The notes under the pieces: model-generated
Database searches by the model: none
Seen by the model: only the letters and a program-made list of their open reading frames with translations
What the model was told of the DNA's origin: nothing
Position numbers and translations under genes: made by a program
In this document: positions 12,019-24,541 of the stretch, one piece after another
Layout: the number at the start of each line of letters is the position of its first letter
Numbering within the stretch: the first letter of the stretch is position 1
Source of the DNA: Heterobasidion occidentale
Lineage: Eukaryota; Basidiomycota; Agaricomycetes; Russulales; Bondarzewiaceae
Direction of reading: 5' to 3'
DNA: 64,000 bases
NCBI GenBank assembly: GCA_039111635.1
Contig: JBCAQO010000014.1
Location: 2,108,001-2,172,000 of the forward strand

Positions 12019-14205
12019 TCAGAGACCCTGAACAAGTTCCTCGGCCTTCTTGTCCCTCGGACGTATGAAACACTTGAAAGGCAACGGATGACTGAAGGAT
12101 ATTTCAAGCAGGGCATTGGCGGGGCAAATTCATTCATACGAGAAAAGCACAAGACACCCACCTGACAAGGCCATCGGTATAATCATAGTGGATAGGAATC
12201 TCGTTTCCTGCTTCATCCTTCGCGGGCTCAATATCGAACAACGCTAGTGTGCACGCAACCATGATCCAGATCGATGCTCTGGCGAAGTGTTGTCCCGGGC
12301 ACACCCTGACGAATTGCGACATCAATCCTTCACAGCAAGCACTGACGATGTGACATAGCCTACTAACCGTCTGCCAAATCCAAATGCAGGTTGCACGTTA
12401 TCGTCATTCAATGTTCCGTTATCTCTGAAGAACCTTTCCGGCTTGAACGACTCTGGATCGGGATATTTCACGGGATCATGTAACATAGCCCTAAGGGGAC
12501 AATATCAAGTGCTGAAGCAAGAACTCAATGATTGGCCCACCATGTGTTGAAGAATATTGCGGTCCCTAAAAGACGCCATAATGAGCATGTAAAGGCAAAG
12601 GGGCAGATAGGTGATGTAGTTTGCAACACCTTTCGGAATATTCCAATCTCTGTACACATCATTTGTGTAAGCGGCATGCGCCACTCCCAGAGGTACAACA
12701 ACTCCCCAGCGCAAGACTTCACGGCATACAGCTTCGATGTATGGAAGCGGGTCCTCAAAATCTGGAAGACGCTCGCGACCGACAACGCTATCGATCTCGG
12801 CTTGCGCACGACGCTGCACCTCAGGGTGCAATACGAATGCGAGAAGTGCGAAAGTGAGCGATGACATGCTCTAGACAGAGTGGATTTCGTTGTTGATGAG
12901 GTGGGTCATGATAACCAGCGTAGTAAAATTCACTGTGTCCGTTCCCGCTACATAGAGAGCATAAAGCAAAATAAATCATTGTGGCCCTTCGAGTAGATGA
13001 CGTTTGCGACTTACCGGCATATGCCAGTGCTGCAGCATCCATGATAGCTACCACCTCAGTTTCATCGCCTCCCTTTGCCTCATGCATCTCCAACAAGCTT
13101 ACTGTCATTGAGGGGCGAGCTGTGCCATCAACCTGAAAAAACATTCGATGTTTAAATTGACTAGACAATCGAGCCTTAACCATCATGCCTTACCATGCTC
13201 CGTTTCACATCCTCGAACGGGACGTGTCTCATTTCCCGAGTCAACATAGCACATTCCTCTGCATACGCCTTGAATCCGGCGCCTGGGAGCCATTTTGGCA
13301 GATGCCTCACTACCATTCCGTATCCTCAAGAAGAGCGCAATCGGGGACAGTGATAATTACGCACATATTGGAAGCGCATTGACCACCATCGCGCCCGGAA
13401 ACATGGCCCCCGACAGCATCTCAACTGCTCTCTCTGCGATATTCACGTACCGGTCTCCCGACTGCGCTGTCTCGTGTGCATACGCTATTGACATCGCGAT
13501 GGACCCTGAGGAACTGAGTGTTCCCATTCCAAAGGCATTAACTATGGCATACTAACGGAAAGTGTTGCAATGCTCACTATTTGACATGGTCCGCAAAACC
13601 TTCAGGACTCGTGTGCAATAGCTTCACGAACTTGACTGCACACTTCTTCTGTAGTGGACGATACTGCGCTGCGGCTCTGGAGTGGAAAAATTGGTGAAGC
13701 ATCTTGCGCCTCATGCGCCATCCGTCTGAGTAGGGCATCAAGGCAACATTGAAGTCCCACTCCATCCTGACAAAGGGTCTGATTGTATATATATGCAGAA
13801 AGATCAAAAACTCACAGATACATCATAAGTATTCGAGGGCGGTCAGAGTAAACGGCCGAGCGGCGCTCAAACATCTCTTTGGCTGCTTCGATAGTGTTGA
13901 CGACAAGGGTCAGGTGGCCGAATATGTGGACAGACACTATATCAGCTATGCACAGATGATGATGAGATACGGCATCAGTGACGTCGAGATTGGAGAGATG
14001 GGGTATGCTCACTTTTATACTCGCGAGCCCATGCAGCATATGTCTCCCATGGTCTACGCGATGGAATAGAGAGGATGTTTCCGAGAAGAGGCAGGGGATT
14101 TGGACCGGGCGGGGTCGAGAGGCGAGACTGATGTAAGATGTATAGGTATGCACAGAGGCAGGCGAGAGGTACAAGTAGAATTGGAAAGTCGAGAATCTGC
14201 AACAT
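12019..14205 (-). CDS. Cytochrome P450 (P450-2), intact, 12 exons
   Basis: Same family as P450-1. Exons: 14205-14013, 13945-13816, 13766-13578, 13513-13365, 13309-13194, 13132-13015, 12947-12934, 12870-12630, 12565-12541, 12490-12368, 12305-12162, 12091-12019. Every exon has the same length as in P450-1 (1515 bases, 504 residues) and no frame break was found. The anchor starts MLQILDFPILLVPLACLCAY, the hinge is STPPGPNPLPLLGN, the I-helix core is AAGTDTS, the K-helix is REVLRW, and the haem motif is FGFGRRVCPGQ. All splice sites used are GT-AG. It ends head-on with P450-1 and is very like it from exon 9 to the stop, introns 10 and 11 included. Its role should be NADPH-P450-reductase-dependent oxidation; the substrate is unknown. 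Confidence 0.9.
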
Positions 14206-14326
14206 CTTGACAATAAATGGGAGTGTGCCGAAGAAAATTACCAACTTCGAAGTCAATGGATGTCCGCAGGTTGTGAGACAACCACCGATTTTCGACGGGG
14301 GAGGATTTTGAGTAGGTCATCTACGG

Positions 14327-14332
14327 ATATAA
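14327..14332 (-). promoter_or_regulatory. TATA-like box of P450-2
   Basis: TTATAT on the minus strand, about 125 bases upstream of the start codon. The homologous position in P450-7 also has CTTATATG. Inferred from position and copy comparison only. Confidence 0.4.
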
Positions 14333-14465
14333 GTACGCTCTCTACTCCCCTCGGATGTTCTACTGGAGCCGAGGAGATCCACGTCGATGTGTGAAGGAGA
14401 TTCTTCGGTCACTCTGCGGGCTACTGATATGTCTAGGGCAGTATCTCACAGTTTGTCAAGCGCAA

Positions 14466-14568
14466 GTCTTCCGTTGAAGCTAAAACGACACTGTACTATG
14501 TTTGCAGGTCTGGTGCCATGATGGAGCCTTGATGAGCCGGAGAAGGAGCGTCGAGTGGACGATACAAC
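14466..14568 (+). repeat. Upstream element shared by P450 copies (copy at P450-2)
   Basis: It contains TTTGCAGGTCTGG, GATGAGCCGGAGAAGGAGCG and GAGTGGACGATACAAC, matching the blocks upstream of P450-1, -4 and -7 in the same orientation relative to each gene. In the divergent direction it encodes residues like MSRRRSVEWTIQR after an acceptor-like site. Confidence 0.55.
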
Positions 14569-16157
14569 GCGCCATAACCTGGTCCAGGAGTGACTGCACG
14601 CGCAGCGAGTCTGGGTGCGCCAAAACCTGGGCCGCTATTCATTCGAGGAAGATCGTCCTGAGAAAAAGCGACGAGCCCGCTACCTCCAGCCGATCATGAT
14701 CAAAAATAATCTCATTGAGCCCCATTCTTGAAGACTATGGAAAGGATGTATAGAACATTGGTCACATGAGATGAAGGCGAAACAGACATACTTTCATCAA
14801 TGATAACCCAAGTCCCGGATTACACTCTTGAACACAGGCTCGGACGTATCTTCTGTGTTGGGAGTACGCCGGCCGCTCATTGAACTCAAAGCCGTACAGT
14901 CAAACCCAGTTTGTCATCAAGTTCATGGACGGTATATGAGCTCGAGTAGCATGTGCAATCAGCACGCGAACTGTAGAAAACGATGTAACGACGGCAGTCT
15001 GCATGATTTGGTTGTCATCCCATGTAATTCATGCATCGCCGACGAGAATTTGATTGTTGCCGAAGGTCTTTATTTCAGGTCAATCGCCAAGACATGAGTT
15101 TCTGAGCATTCCTGTAGCATGTCAGGATGGCTCTATGTCCGATAAACCTCGAGCTAACCGTCGGTCAAGAATGTGAGAGATCTATAGAGCCTTTTTTGTA
15201 TGACACGGTGACGGATCGGTTCCCTATATGGACAAGGCGAAGGCAAGCAGTGTCGCCTATGTGATCTGATAGATGTGTATGAACGGGATGTACTCTAATA
15301 TCTGTGGATTTGTGAGATGAGTTGAGTATAGAAGGAAATCAAGTTATAAGAGACTCACCTGGGGTTATTGGCTTCGCCTTCAGTCACCTGGTGCACTTCT
15401 CTTGTCAAGTGAGTGCGAGAGATATATCACGGCTTCTATGCAGTCGCAGCTCCCCCACCATGTTCATCGAGATGAGCATGAGAATGCTAAACAATGCCGA
15501 ACATATCTTCCCTACGTTCACGATGATGCTACAGCCACTTTTCGAGGATCGTTTCTCAATGTGACAGCCAGCGCCTGTAATCGTATCGAGTCTATTGATG
15601 ATGGGATCCACTAGTGAGATGTCCCTATCATCCATCAACGCATCCTTGAATCAAAGTGACACATGTACTTACCTTTTGACCGAGAGATTTGCTTGTATTA
15701 GTGATAGTCACGACCCATACGGTGCTTCGCGAAGAGGCATCATACTGATTGATGTAGCCCTTCGCATTCGTAAGATGAGGAAGTCGATTTGAGGCTTATT
15801 CCGGGGTTATTTCATATGAGAGTCTGTCATAACAGCCTGTTCCAGCGATGCATGCACTATAGCAATGACTTTTGAGCGAGATGCTTTGCCGGCCGGTGCG
15901 GACTTCGTCCGGAAGGATGATGTTCGCACGGTACCATCGCCTAAAATGGAGGATGTTCTTGGACTTTTTTCTTCGAAGCTTCACTCCATATGCTCAAGCG
16001 CTCAAGCGTCGAATGGTGTTATCTACAGACGTTCGGGTAGCGCCAAACGCAAGGATGTCTCCAAATTGACAACAGCATGACTATCGTTTATCACTGCAAA
16101 CTATATAATCGTACACCCACCATATCTCCGCATCACATAATATGTAGTACATTGGAT

Positions 16158-18375
16158 TCACGCCTCCCGAATTAGCTCGACAGCGGTCTTGTCTCTCGGG
16201 CGAAAAAAACATGCGAAGGGAAGTGGATGACTAGAGGTATGTTTTCAGAATTGCGCTACGTTCCATAACGGCTCAAAATAGAAGAAGAGTGACATACACA
16301 ATCATACCGTCCGTACAACCAACATGTACAGGCGTTTCGGCACCCCATTCATCCTTGGCCCTTTCTATGTTATACACAGCCAGGGTGCATGCGACCATAA
16401 TCCACACCGTTGCAGTAGCGAGTGATTGTCCGACGCAAACACTATAGGGTGTAAAGACGGTGTCATATATGATTGTTACGACGATGTCGCTGAGAACGTA
16501 CCGTCTTCCGAATCCGAACGCAGGTTGCACCTCGTCATCATTCAAGGTACCGTCTTGGTTGAGGAAACGCTCTGGCTTGAAGGACTCTGGGTCAGGGTAC
16601 CTTTCAGGGTCATGCAAAATGGCCCTGCATCCACAGATATGGGTATTCTTTGAATTGATCAAGCAACCTCAGACATACCATGTGTTCATGATAATTTCCG
16701 TCCCTGACAATTGAAATCAGACGCTGTCAAAATTGAAAAACTTATCTTGACACGAAAACTCACCTTTGGGTATGCCTTGCCCATTGTAGACATCGTCTTC
16801 GTACGTCGCGTGTGCTGACGACAGAGGCAACGTAACCAACCAACGCGATGCCTCGCGACATATGGCTCCGACGTATGGCAGTGCATCTCCAAAATCGGGT
16901 AAGCGCCCTCGACCCACAACACTGTCGATCTCGGCTTGAGCACGGCGCTGGACCTCGGGATGCAGGACGAGAGCGAGAATCGCGGTGGCCAAGGTTGATG
17001 ATGTCTGTTGAAGTGGGGAAAATGTCAGAGGTCGCGCATCATCGAGGATAGAGAAGCAATCAGACAGACCGTGTCTGACCCCGCTGTCAAAACCAAGAGT
17101 CGTCACAACGTGTGCAAAGTCTGAGAGTAGATGAACAGCTGACCTGCGTAGGCCATCCCCATGGCATCCATTATAACGACCTCTTCGGCCTCTCCGCCCC
17201 CCTTTGCTTCATTCTGCTCTAGTAGCGCAGACGTCATAGAAGGGCGCGCAGTCCCATCAGCCTTTAAGCGATCAAACCGCGGTCATGTCAATCGCCGCAT
17301 ACTTCTTTGTCCTCAGAACAGAATGAGGCGCAGCTCACCATCCCTTTCTTGACAGCCTCAAATGGCCGGATCGCATTTCTCGCGTCAGCAGCGCACATTT
17401 CTCCGCGTAGGCCTTGAACCCGGCGCCAGGAAACCAATCCGGCAGGTATCGCACTGATTCGAAGTGAGGAAGCAAGTAAGACAGATTGCGAAAGAACAAC
17501 GGGGATCATGCACACGCACGAATCGGCACCGCATTCACGATTGCTGCGCCCGGGAACACTGACGCAGATAGCATCGCGGTCGCTCGTTCTGCAATCTCGA
17601 CGTAGCAATCCCCCGCCTGACCAACCTCATGCCCATATGTCATCGACATGATGATCGCCGCGGCGTACCTACAAAATTGTTCATGGAGCAGACCGTTACG
17701 GGGTTCGCAGGATGAGCTTACCACTGGATGTGTTGCTCGAATTGCTCCGGAGAAGTAAATAGCAGCTTCATCAGCTCGCCGGCGCACTTTCTCTGCAGCG
17801 GGCGGTACTGTATCGCTGCCCTGCCGCTTAGTGACTGATGTAACAACCTCCGTCTTGCGCGCCACGCGTTCGAGTAGGGCATGATTCCGATTGCAAAGCT
17901 CCAGCCCATCCTTCCAGCATCCAATTCGAAGCGTTAGCACATATATTTGAAGGAGAAATAGAGTCTGGCACACAGATCAATCATCGGCTTCTGCGGTCGG
18001 TCTGCGTATATCGTTGAACGGTGCTCGAACAGCTCTCTAGCTGCTTCCACAGTATTTATGATGACACTCAGATTTCCAAGCGTGCGGATAGACAGCACAT
18101 CGGCTGTACGCAGGCATGAACGTCACATCTTGTCAAGAGGAAGAGTGATAGCAAGAAGTTGGACACTTACTATTATACTCGCGCGCCCACGCAGCATAGC
18201 GTTTCCATGGATTATGCGAGGGGATCGAGAGAATATTGCCAAGGATGGGGAGGCCATGCGGGCTTGGAGGGGGAGACGGGAGTCGAGAGCGTCGTTCAGT
18301 GCTATATACATAGCATGCAAACACGCTAATGAGAGCGGCCAGCACAGTCTGGATATTGATGGCACTGTCCCACAT
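16158..18375 (-). pseudogene. Cytochrome P450 (P450-3), one frameshift in exon 5
   Basis: Same 12-exon plan: exons 18375-18171, 18103-17974, 17910-17722, 17668-17520, 17453-17339 and so on to 16158. All phases agree except exon 5, which has 115 bases instead of 116. One base is missing near 17380, between the codons for TREMR and PFEAVKKGM, and the frame shifts there. Everything else looks functional: anchor MWDSAINIQTVLAALISV, GLPILGNILSIP, I-helix AGSDTT, K-helix REASRW, PERF, and haem motif FGFGRRVCVGQ, with C-terminal SHPLPFACFFRPRDK. It is the most diverged member of the local family. Either a very recent pseudogene or an assembly error; if the base is restored it would be a normal P450. 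Confidence 0.75.
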
Positions 18376-19680
18376 CCTGTACTGCGATCCTTGTCTCAGG
18401 TGAGTCTTTCAGCTGTCACAGAGTGAGAAAAAGAGCGATGATAGGGTTCAGGTTCTGAGCCAACGTACAAATTGTAGACGATAGAAATACTTGACTGGCA
18501 TGGAGCCGGTCCGTGTCCTCCCACCACAGTATGTGGAGTCCGAGCTGCGCCCGCATTTTTTCGCCCATCATCTTTACCTGAATTTGTGCCTGCAACACCA
18601 CCACAAACGCATACCAAACCAAAGGAAACGGACCATGCTCTCACGATCTGTGGTGAGCAAGCTTCTGGGCGCCAGTTGGCTGCTATCGGCCCCAGACATA
18701 TCGGCGTTAAGTTTCATGTCTAATGACATATTCTACAATTGCAGTGTAATTGAGCGATCAAAAACCGCTGGGCAAAAGCCATGACCAGTGGGCGTGGTGG
18801 TCATATGCTCTATATGAAAAAGCTAGTAGGAATTCACGGTCTCGATAGGGCCGGAAGGATGTTGTGCGATAGCGTGACAGGGCCTCGCCGTACACATATT
18901 CTGCCTATATATCTAGGGGAACAACTGACTCCGGTGGTCCATTCTCGAAAACTATGTCAGTCAGCCAGTCATGGGGTAGCAAACTCTGCCACCTCTCATG
19001 CAATAACTGCCAGTTACGGACAGATCTGCATGCGGGAAGGACCAACCTCCGTGACCGTTTCACTGCGGTCTCCGACAAGGTAGCCATTCTCTAGATATAG
19101 ACCAAGGGAGGATATCACGGGAACAAGCTGGACATACCTGCGGTGCCAATGCCGGTGCCGGTCCCGAGTTTCAAAAAAGAAGCCAGCCCAATGACACTTC
19201 AAGCCGGTCGAAGTGAGTCTGCATGACGTCGCGAGCACAATTATAGGATTGGAGAGAATGCTCGCCCTTGAAAACATCCGTTATGTCATTGTGCGGCATG
19301 CTATTGACCCGATACGCATCCTGATATGCTTCGTACCAGGCAGATCTATTAGGCAGAGCCCTCCGCTGCCCTCCGGTGGTCGCTGTCCAAGGAGCTGTCA
19401 TGGCTGACGAACAGCAACCCATTTGCGAGGCACAGGCTGTCACTTCGAAGGTTAGATCACGAGCGGTCGCGGAGCTGAAAAGTCGCAGAGCCAACTCGGC
19501 GATCTCGGTGTCCGCGAACTTGACACGTCACTGAATCTTGTCGCAACGCGCTGCGTTTTCCAAGTCTCTATAGCTGACCTTACAGTGTATAAGGGGCAGA
19601 CTTATAAGCAAACACGACAAACTTGCTAGCACGAGGGTTTTTGGCATCATACGGACTTCAGATTCGGACTCAGATATCAC
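18376..19680. other. Intergenic between P450-3 and P450-4, with a duplicated relic
   Basis: The left part should hold the P450-3 promoter. From about 18.74 kb on it carries a decayed segment also present near 44 kb, listed separately. No intact gene is seen. Confidence 0.5.
18740..19535 (-). pseudogene. Unidentified gene relic, copy A (homologous to 43.9-44.7 kb)
   Basis: Read on minus, the start aligns with the other copy (EIAELALRLFSS here, EIAEAGLRLFGP there). It continues with ITDVFKGEHSLQSYNCARDV and MQTHFDRLEVS. Non-coding-looking parts also match, down to CATATGACCACC and TTTTGATCGCTC at the far end. Different frames are needed to follow it, and stops interrupt it, so it appears decayed. 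I do not recognise the family. It lies just downstream of P450-4 on the same strand. The conservation of the KGEHSL and CARDVMQTH residues suggests it was once protein-coding. Confidence 0.5.
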
Positions 19681-21828
19681 TTAGATCTCCTTGATCAATT
19701 CCTCAGCCTTCTTATCTCGAGGATGGATGGAGCACTTGAAGGGCAACGGACGACTGTTTCACCAATAGGACATCAGTGTGGTCAAATTTGTTCATTCGAC
19801 TTTTTTTTTAAACGCTCACCTAGTCAGACCATCAGTATAATCAACGTGAATCGGGATCTTGTGCCCTGCTTCATCCTTCGCCGACTCGATGTCGAACAAC
19901 GCCAGTGTGCATGCGACCATGATCCAAATTGATGCTCTGGCGAGGTGTCGTCCTTGGCAGACCCTGCCGATTGATCAATTTGTTGTATTTATTCGTGTCA
20001 TCATCTTAGATTGTACGCACCGTCTGCCAAATCCGAATGCAGCCTGAACGTCATCGTCGCTCAAGGTTCCGTCATCTCTGAAGAACCGTTCCGGCTTGAA
20101 CGACTCTGGATCAGGATATTCACAGGATCGTGCAACATAGCCCTGAAGCAACAGCATCGATGTGTGCCGCAGCAGAAGCTTGATTGCCAGCCCACCATGA
20201 GTTAAAGAATATTTGTGTCCCTAGAGATTGCCAGGGTCAGCACGAAGGGGTCACATGCGAGTAAGAAAATTAGTCTCCCACACCCTTCGGAATGTGCCAA
20301 CCTCTGTACACATCATCCTCATTGGCGGCATGCGCTACGCATAGAGGTCCAACAACCCCCCAACGCGAGGCCTCTCGGCACACGGCACGTATGGGAGCGA
20401 GTCTTCAAAATCTGGGAGACGCTCACGACCGACCACATTGTCGATCTCGGCTTGCACACGCCGCTGCACTTCGGGGTGTAGAACGAGTGCGAGAATCGCG
20501 AAGTTGACTGAGGCTGCTGTCTAAAACCAACTTGAAATGAGCATGATGAACCAAGTAGTGATGATATATACGAAGACGAACCGCGTCCGTTCTAGCTAAA
20601 GAGAGAGAGCTTGAAGTGGAAGATTTCCCTTCCAGTAGATGATTCTCTCGACTTACTGGCATATGTCACTGCTGCAACATCCATGATAGCCACCGCCTCA
20701 GCTTCATCGCCCCCCTTTGCTTCATGGACCTCCAGCAAGCTCGCTGTCATTGAAGGGCGAGCTGTGCCATCAACCTTCGAACAAGCGGTAAGGTCATATT
20801 GTCTAGATGATTATGCATTCATGATGCCTCACCATGCTCCGTTTCACAGCCTCGAAGGGGAGGTACCTCATTTCCCGTGTCAACAAAGCGCACTTCTCTG
20901 CGTACGTCTTGAATCCTGCACCCGGAAACCATTTCGGGAGATGTTTCACTGCATTTCCGCGTCCTCAGGAAGAGCGCGGGCAAGGTCAGACAATGATCAC
21001 GCACATATCGGAAGCGCATTGACCATTGCTGCGCCCGGAAACATGGCACCTGACAGCATCTTTGATGCTCTCTCTGCGATGTCCACGTACCGATCTTCCG
21101 ACTGATCTATCTCGTGCGCGTAAGCCATTGACATCGCGATGGACCCTGCAAAACTAATCGGTCCCCAGGCATCAACACCTGGTTAACGAAAAATGGTGCA
21201 ATGCTCACTATTTCACGTGGGCCTCAAAGCTTTCGGGACCCATGTACAATAGCTTCATGAGCTTCGTTGCACACTTCTTTTGCAGCGGACGGTACTGCCC
21301 TGCGGCTCCGGAGTGGAGAAAATGGTGAAGCATCTTGCGCTTCATGCGCCATCCATCCGAATAGGGCATGAACGCAGGGTTGAAGTCCCATTCCATCCTG
21401 GCTATTTCGCTATAATCACATACACAGAAAATGAGATGATTTTGTACGCACAAGTCGATCATAGGTATTTGAGGGCGGTCAGAGTAAACGGCCGAGTGGC
21501 GCTCAAACATGTCCTTGGCTGCTTCCATAGTGTTGACGACAAGGGTAAGGTGACCGAGTGTGTGGACACACTACGTCGGCTATGCACAGACAACGATTGA
21601 ATACGGTGCCAGATTAGAGAGAGGGGGCACGCTCACTTTTGTACTCGCGAGCCCACGCAGCATATGTCTCCCATGGTCTACGTGATGGATAGAGATAATA
21701 TTTCCAAGGACAGGCAAGGGACGCGGACCAGGCGGGATCGAGAGTCGAGAGTGGTGGGAGATGTATAGGTATGCACAGAGGAAGGTAAGCGGCACAAGGA
21801 GAATTAGAAGCTCGACTATCTCCAGCAT
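19681..21828 (-). pseudogene. Cytochrome P450 (P450-4), multiply frameshifted
   Basis: All parts of the family plan are present, from anchor MLEIVELLILLVPLTFLCAY to C-terminal PFKCSIHPRDKKAEELIKEI, and the haem motif FGFGRRVCQGR remains. Against P450-1 and P450-2 it has at least four lesions: one base lost in exon 1 near 21690 (before RRPWETYAAW), two bases lost in exon 2 near 21567 (at DVVSVHT), four bases lost in exon 8 near 20390 (before AVCRE), and one base lost in exon 10 near 20120 (at HDPVKYPDP). It cannot make a full P450. Exons 2-6 and their introns are nearly identical to P450-1. The promoter still has a clear TATA box, so transcription is possible. Confidence 0.85.
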
Positions 21829-21914
21829 GTTTCCAACGAGAGGCTTCGAAAAGAGTACACAAGTTGGAACTCAATGGACGTCCAGAGTTGGCATATCGTG
21901 AGTGACGATCAGCC

Positions 21915-21922
21915 TATATATA
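21915..21922 (-). promoter_or_regulatory. TATA box of P450-4
   Basis: TATATATA, palindromic, about 90 bases upstream of the start codon of P450-4. It is intact although the coding part is broken. Confidence 0.5.
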
Positions 21923-22045
21923 CCCTTTCTACTCCACACGGAATCGTTTCCAAAAGTTCCAAGTGTGCGCTCAAACCGATATGAAGATCACTGACATGTC
22001 ACATGTCTCAGGAAAAGGGAAGTATCTCGCCAGAAAAAGGTGAGA

Positions 22046-22143
22046 GTCTTCCATTGGAGTTACAACGACATTGTGTGTTACTATGTTTACAGATCCGGAG
22101 CCCTGATAAGCCCGAGAAGGAGCATTGAGTGCACAATACAACA
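22046..22143 (+). repeat. Upstream element shared by P450 copies (copy at P450-4)
   Basis: It contains TGTTTACAGATCCGG, CCGAGAAGGAGCATTGAGTG and CACAATACAAC, aligning with the copies upstream of P450-1, -2 and -7. In the divergent direction the residues are SGALISPRRSIECTIQH. Confidence 0.55.
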
Positions 22144-22753
22144 CACCAGTGACTACGGTGGTGCGTTTCCCTCTATCAGTACCGCCGTACACGCAGCGAG
22201 ATCTCGGTACCCCCATATATCAGGCCGCTATGACCTCGCGCCAGAGCGATGTCGAAGAGCTCTGATTCAATGGGGAGACCGCGAAACGCTATGTAGGACA
22301 TCGTGTCAAAGACGCTGTCCTTGAAGCAGAACCGTCCCAGGTCCCGACTAACACCAGCCGTAACCAGTGCTGGGAGGTGCCGTGACACAGGTGGTAGAAA
22401 GAATGATCGACTCGTCTACAAGCAGCCAGATTCTGTAGATCCGGGATAGGCTGCTAGGCCCGACCGCGTATTGGAAGCCGGTAGGAACTCGGTAAGGTCA
22501 TATTCCAGTCGAGGAGCGCAATGAGTCTGCTTAGCCAGCGGTTTGTGTCTAGAAAACGCACAGCGCGCAGGTCCTAGCTATAGGAGACGACGGCCGCAGG
22601 TAAGTTGGCGGCGGTCTCGAAGATAATTGTCACCAACGCGTGACGTCACGCGTAGCTATAACAGGCTGGACCGAGCCGCGCGGCGCGCATTGCCGCCGTC
22701 AAGCCAGCGGACTCGCAACAGCCATCTGACGGTTCAGCGCCCCAGTGTCGACC

Positions 22754-24541
22754 ATGCCAGTCCCGAATATCGAAGAGGTCTGCAAGTGTGCGCACGACAT
22801 AGTCATCGAGGCGCGCAAGGCGCGGACCCTCAGGTGCGTGTGACCTTAGCAGCGACTATCCTCCCAGACCGGTATTCACGAGACGGTGCGGAACCGGCAC
22901 CGTCGCAGCACGCTCACCCCTCGCCTGATTCGAGAAAGCGTGGAAAAGAGCCTCTCTCTGGAACCCGGGGCTCTTGGTGAGAAGCGGTACAAGAAAGCGC
23001 TGAAGGGAGCGATCGAGGATGCCAAGGTAGGCCAGATTCTTCTGCCTACCTGTCCTCGCGAGGGATTCATCGGACGAGCGCCACGCGACAGTCCGAGCAC
23101 CTCCCAGAGCAGGACGCGGAATCCGACCAAGGAAGCACTCCGGACAAAAAGCGCACCCGCAAGGGGACGGAGGAAGACAACCAGGCAAAGCGCGCGCCTT
23201 CCTCGAAGAAAGGCACGAAAGACTGGGAGTCATCACCGAAGAAGGCGTTCAAGTCAAAGGTAGAGCATTCAATCTCACGCCTTTTTATCTTTCGTCTGAA
23301 CATTTTGCACTCAGGAAATCATCGATGATTCTGACGACAATGAAGATCCTGTGCCTCTGTCCCCAAAGAAGCCGAGAAAGGGGGTGAAAAAGGTCAGTAT
23401 TTCACTTGTTCTTTAATCTGATTCCGGCTGAGTATCATCTCCAGGACGATGCGGACGACAAGCCGCCCAAGACACAGACCGCCAAGTCTCGTAAACAGCC
23501 TGTCACCGACGAAGACGTTGAGGCAGGCCCGTCGAAAACAGACCCAACCTCTTCCGTACCCTCATCTTCAACTCGTGTGGCAGCCAATGACCCCGACGGG
23601 TCTGACAAAGCCGACCAGGCGAGTTCCCGCACCGTACCCATTTTAACCTTGCTCACCCTCCCGATGACAGAGGAGCGACTCCGAGCTGTCTGTCCTGATC
23701 GACGATTCTCCAAAACCCCGCAGTCGCAAGAGAAAGAGCGCAACGAAGGTATACAAAATTCTCTGGATACGCTTCCTCACTCACGCCCACAATTATCAGG
23801 ATGAACCAGAAGTGAGTATTCATATCTATCCCGATCCGAATCCATCCACATCTCAATCATCATGTATAGAAACCCAAACGGAAGCGGAGCAAGACCTCCT
23901 CACAGACCCTAAGCAAAGACGAGCAGGCAGTCGCCCGACTCAAGGTATCTCGCCCTTCTCTGCCCAGCCCCATCCATCGCTCACCATCTCAATCATCTTC
24001 TCATTACTTATGTCAGTCGATCGTCGTCGCCTGTGGCGCGCGCAAAACCTGGTCCAAGGAGTTCTCCGGCCTCGACAAGCCCTCGCAGCAGGTCGCCCGC
24101 CTCCGCTCCATCCTCTCCGACCTCGGTATGGTCGGCCGCCCGAGCTTGGAGCAAGCCAAAGCGATCAAGGAAAAGCACGAACTCGCGAAGGAGCTCGGTG
24201 CGTCTGTCCACGGCCCTGTTTATATATGCATCGCTCACGGCCACGCGTGACGCGCCCCGTCGTCTTGTCTTGTCTCAGCGGACGTGCAGCAGTTCGGGCA
24301 GGCCGTCGCGGCCGGCAAGCCGTTCCAGACGCGATCCGGGAGGTCGCGCGCGAAGGCAGAGGACGATGAAGAAGCGAAGGAAGAGCAGACGGAGGAAGAG
24401 TCCGAAGCGGAGGTGCCTACGAAGGTCAGTGCCTCGCACGTCACCCTGAGCGCTGTCAATCCTAACGACGTCCGCCTCCAGAACGCTGCACGGAGAAGTA
24501 TCATGGCTTTCCTGGGAGACCAAAGCGACGACGACGATTGA
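22754..24541 (+). CDS. HIRIP3-like histone chaperone with N-terminal DEK-C-like domain
   Basis: The start MPVPNIEEVCKCAHDIV leads through a splice (22833 to 22909) into TLSTLTPRLIRESVEKSLSL, a DEK-C-like helical domain (about residues 5-65). A long Lys/Ser/acidic linker follows with PSSKKGTKDW, DDSDDNEDPVPLSPKKPRK and DDSPKPRSRKRKS. The C-terminal block IVVACGARKTWSKEF, VARLRSILSDLGM, GRPSLEQAKAIKEKHELAKE matches the conserved end of HIRIP3, a chaperone for H2A-H2B containing a CHZ-type motif. It ends NAARRSIMAFLGDQSDDDD. The exon boundary near 23.63-23.67 kb is unsure: a GC donor at 23621 or a poor GT donor fits. It is probably nuclear. The combination with a DEK-C-like domain points to chromatin binding; that is inference. 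Confidence 0.75.

Larger units (their letters stand above)
14206..16157. other. Intergenic between P450-2 and P450-3
   Basis: About 2 kb. It contains the P450-2 promoter, one copy of the shared upstream element, and otherwise only short open frames without recognisable similarity. Confidence 0.5.
21829..22753. other. Divergent intergenic region between P450-4 and the HIRIP3-like gene
   Basis: It carries the P450-4 TATA box, one shared upstream element, and the promoter side of the HIRIP3-like gene. No further gene is supported. Confidence 0.5.

Noticed and set aside
20611..21105. Long plus-strand reading frame through P450-4
   Set aside because: It is the antisense shadow of P450-4 exons and introns; the same antisense frame appears over P450-1.
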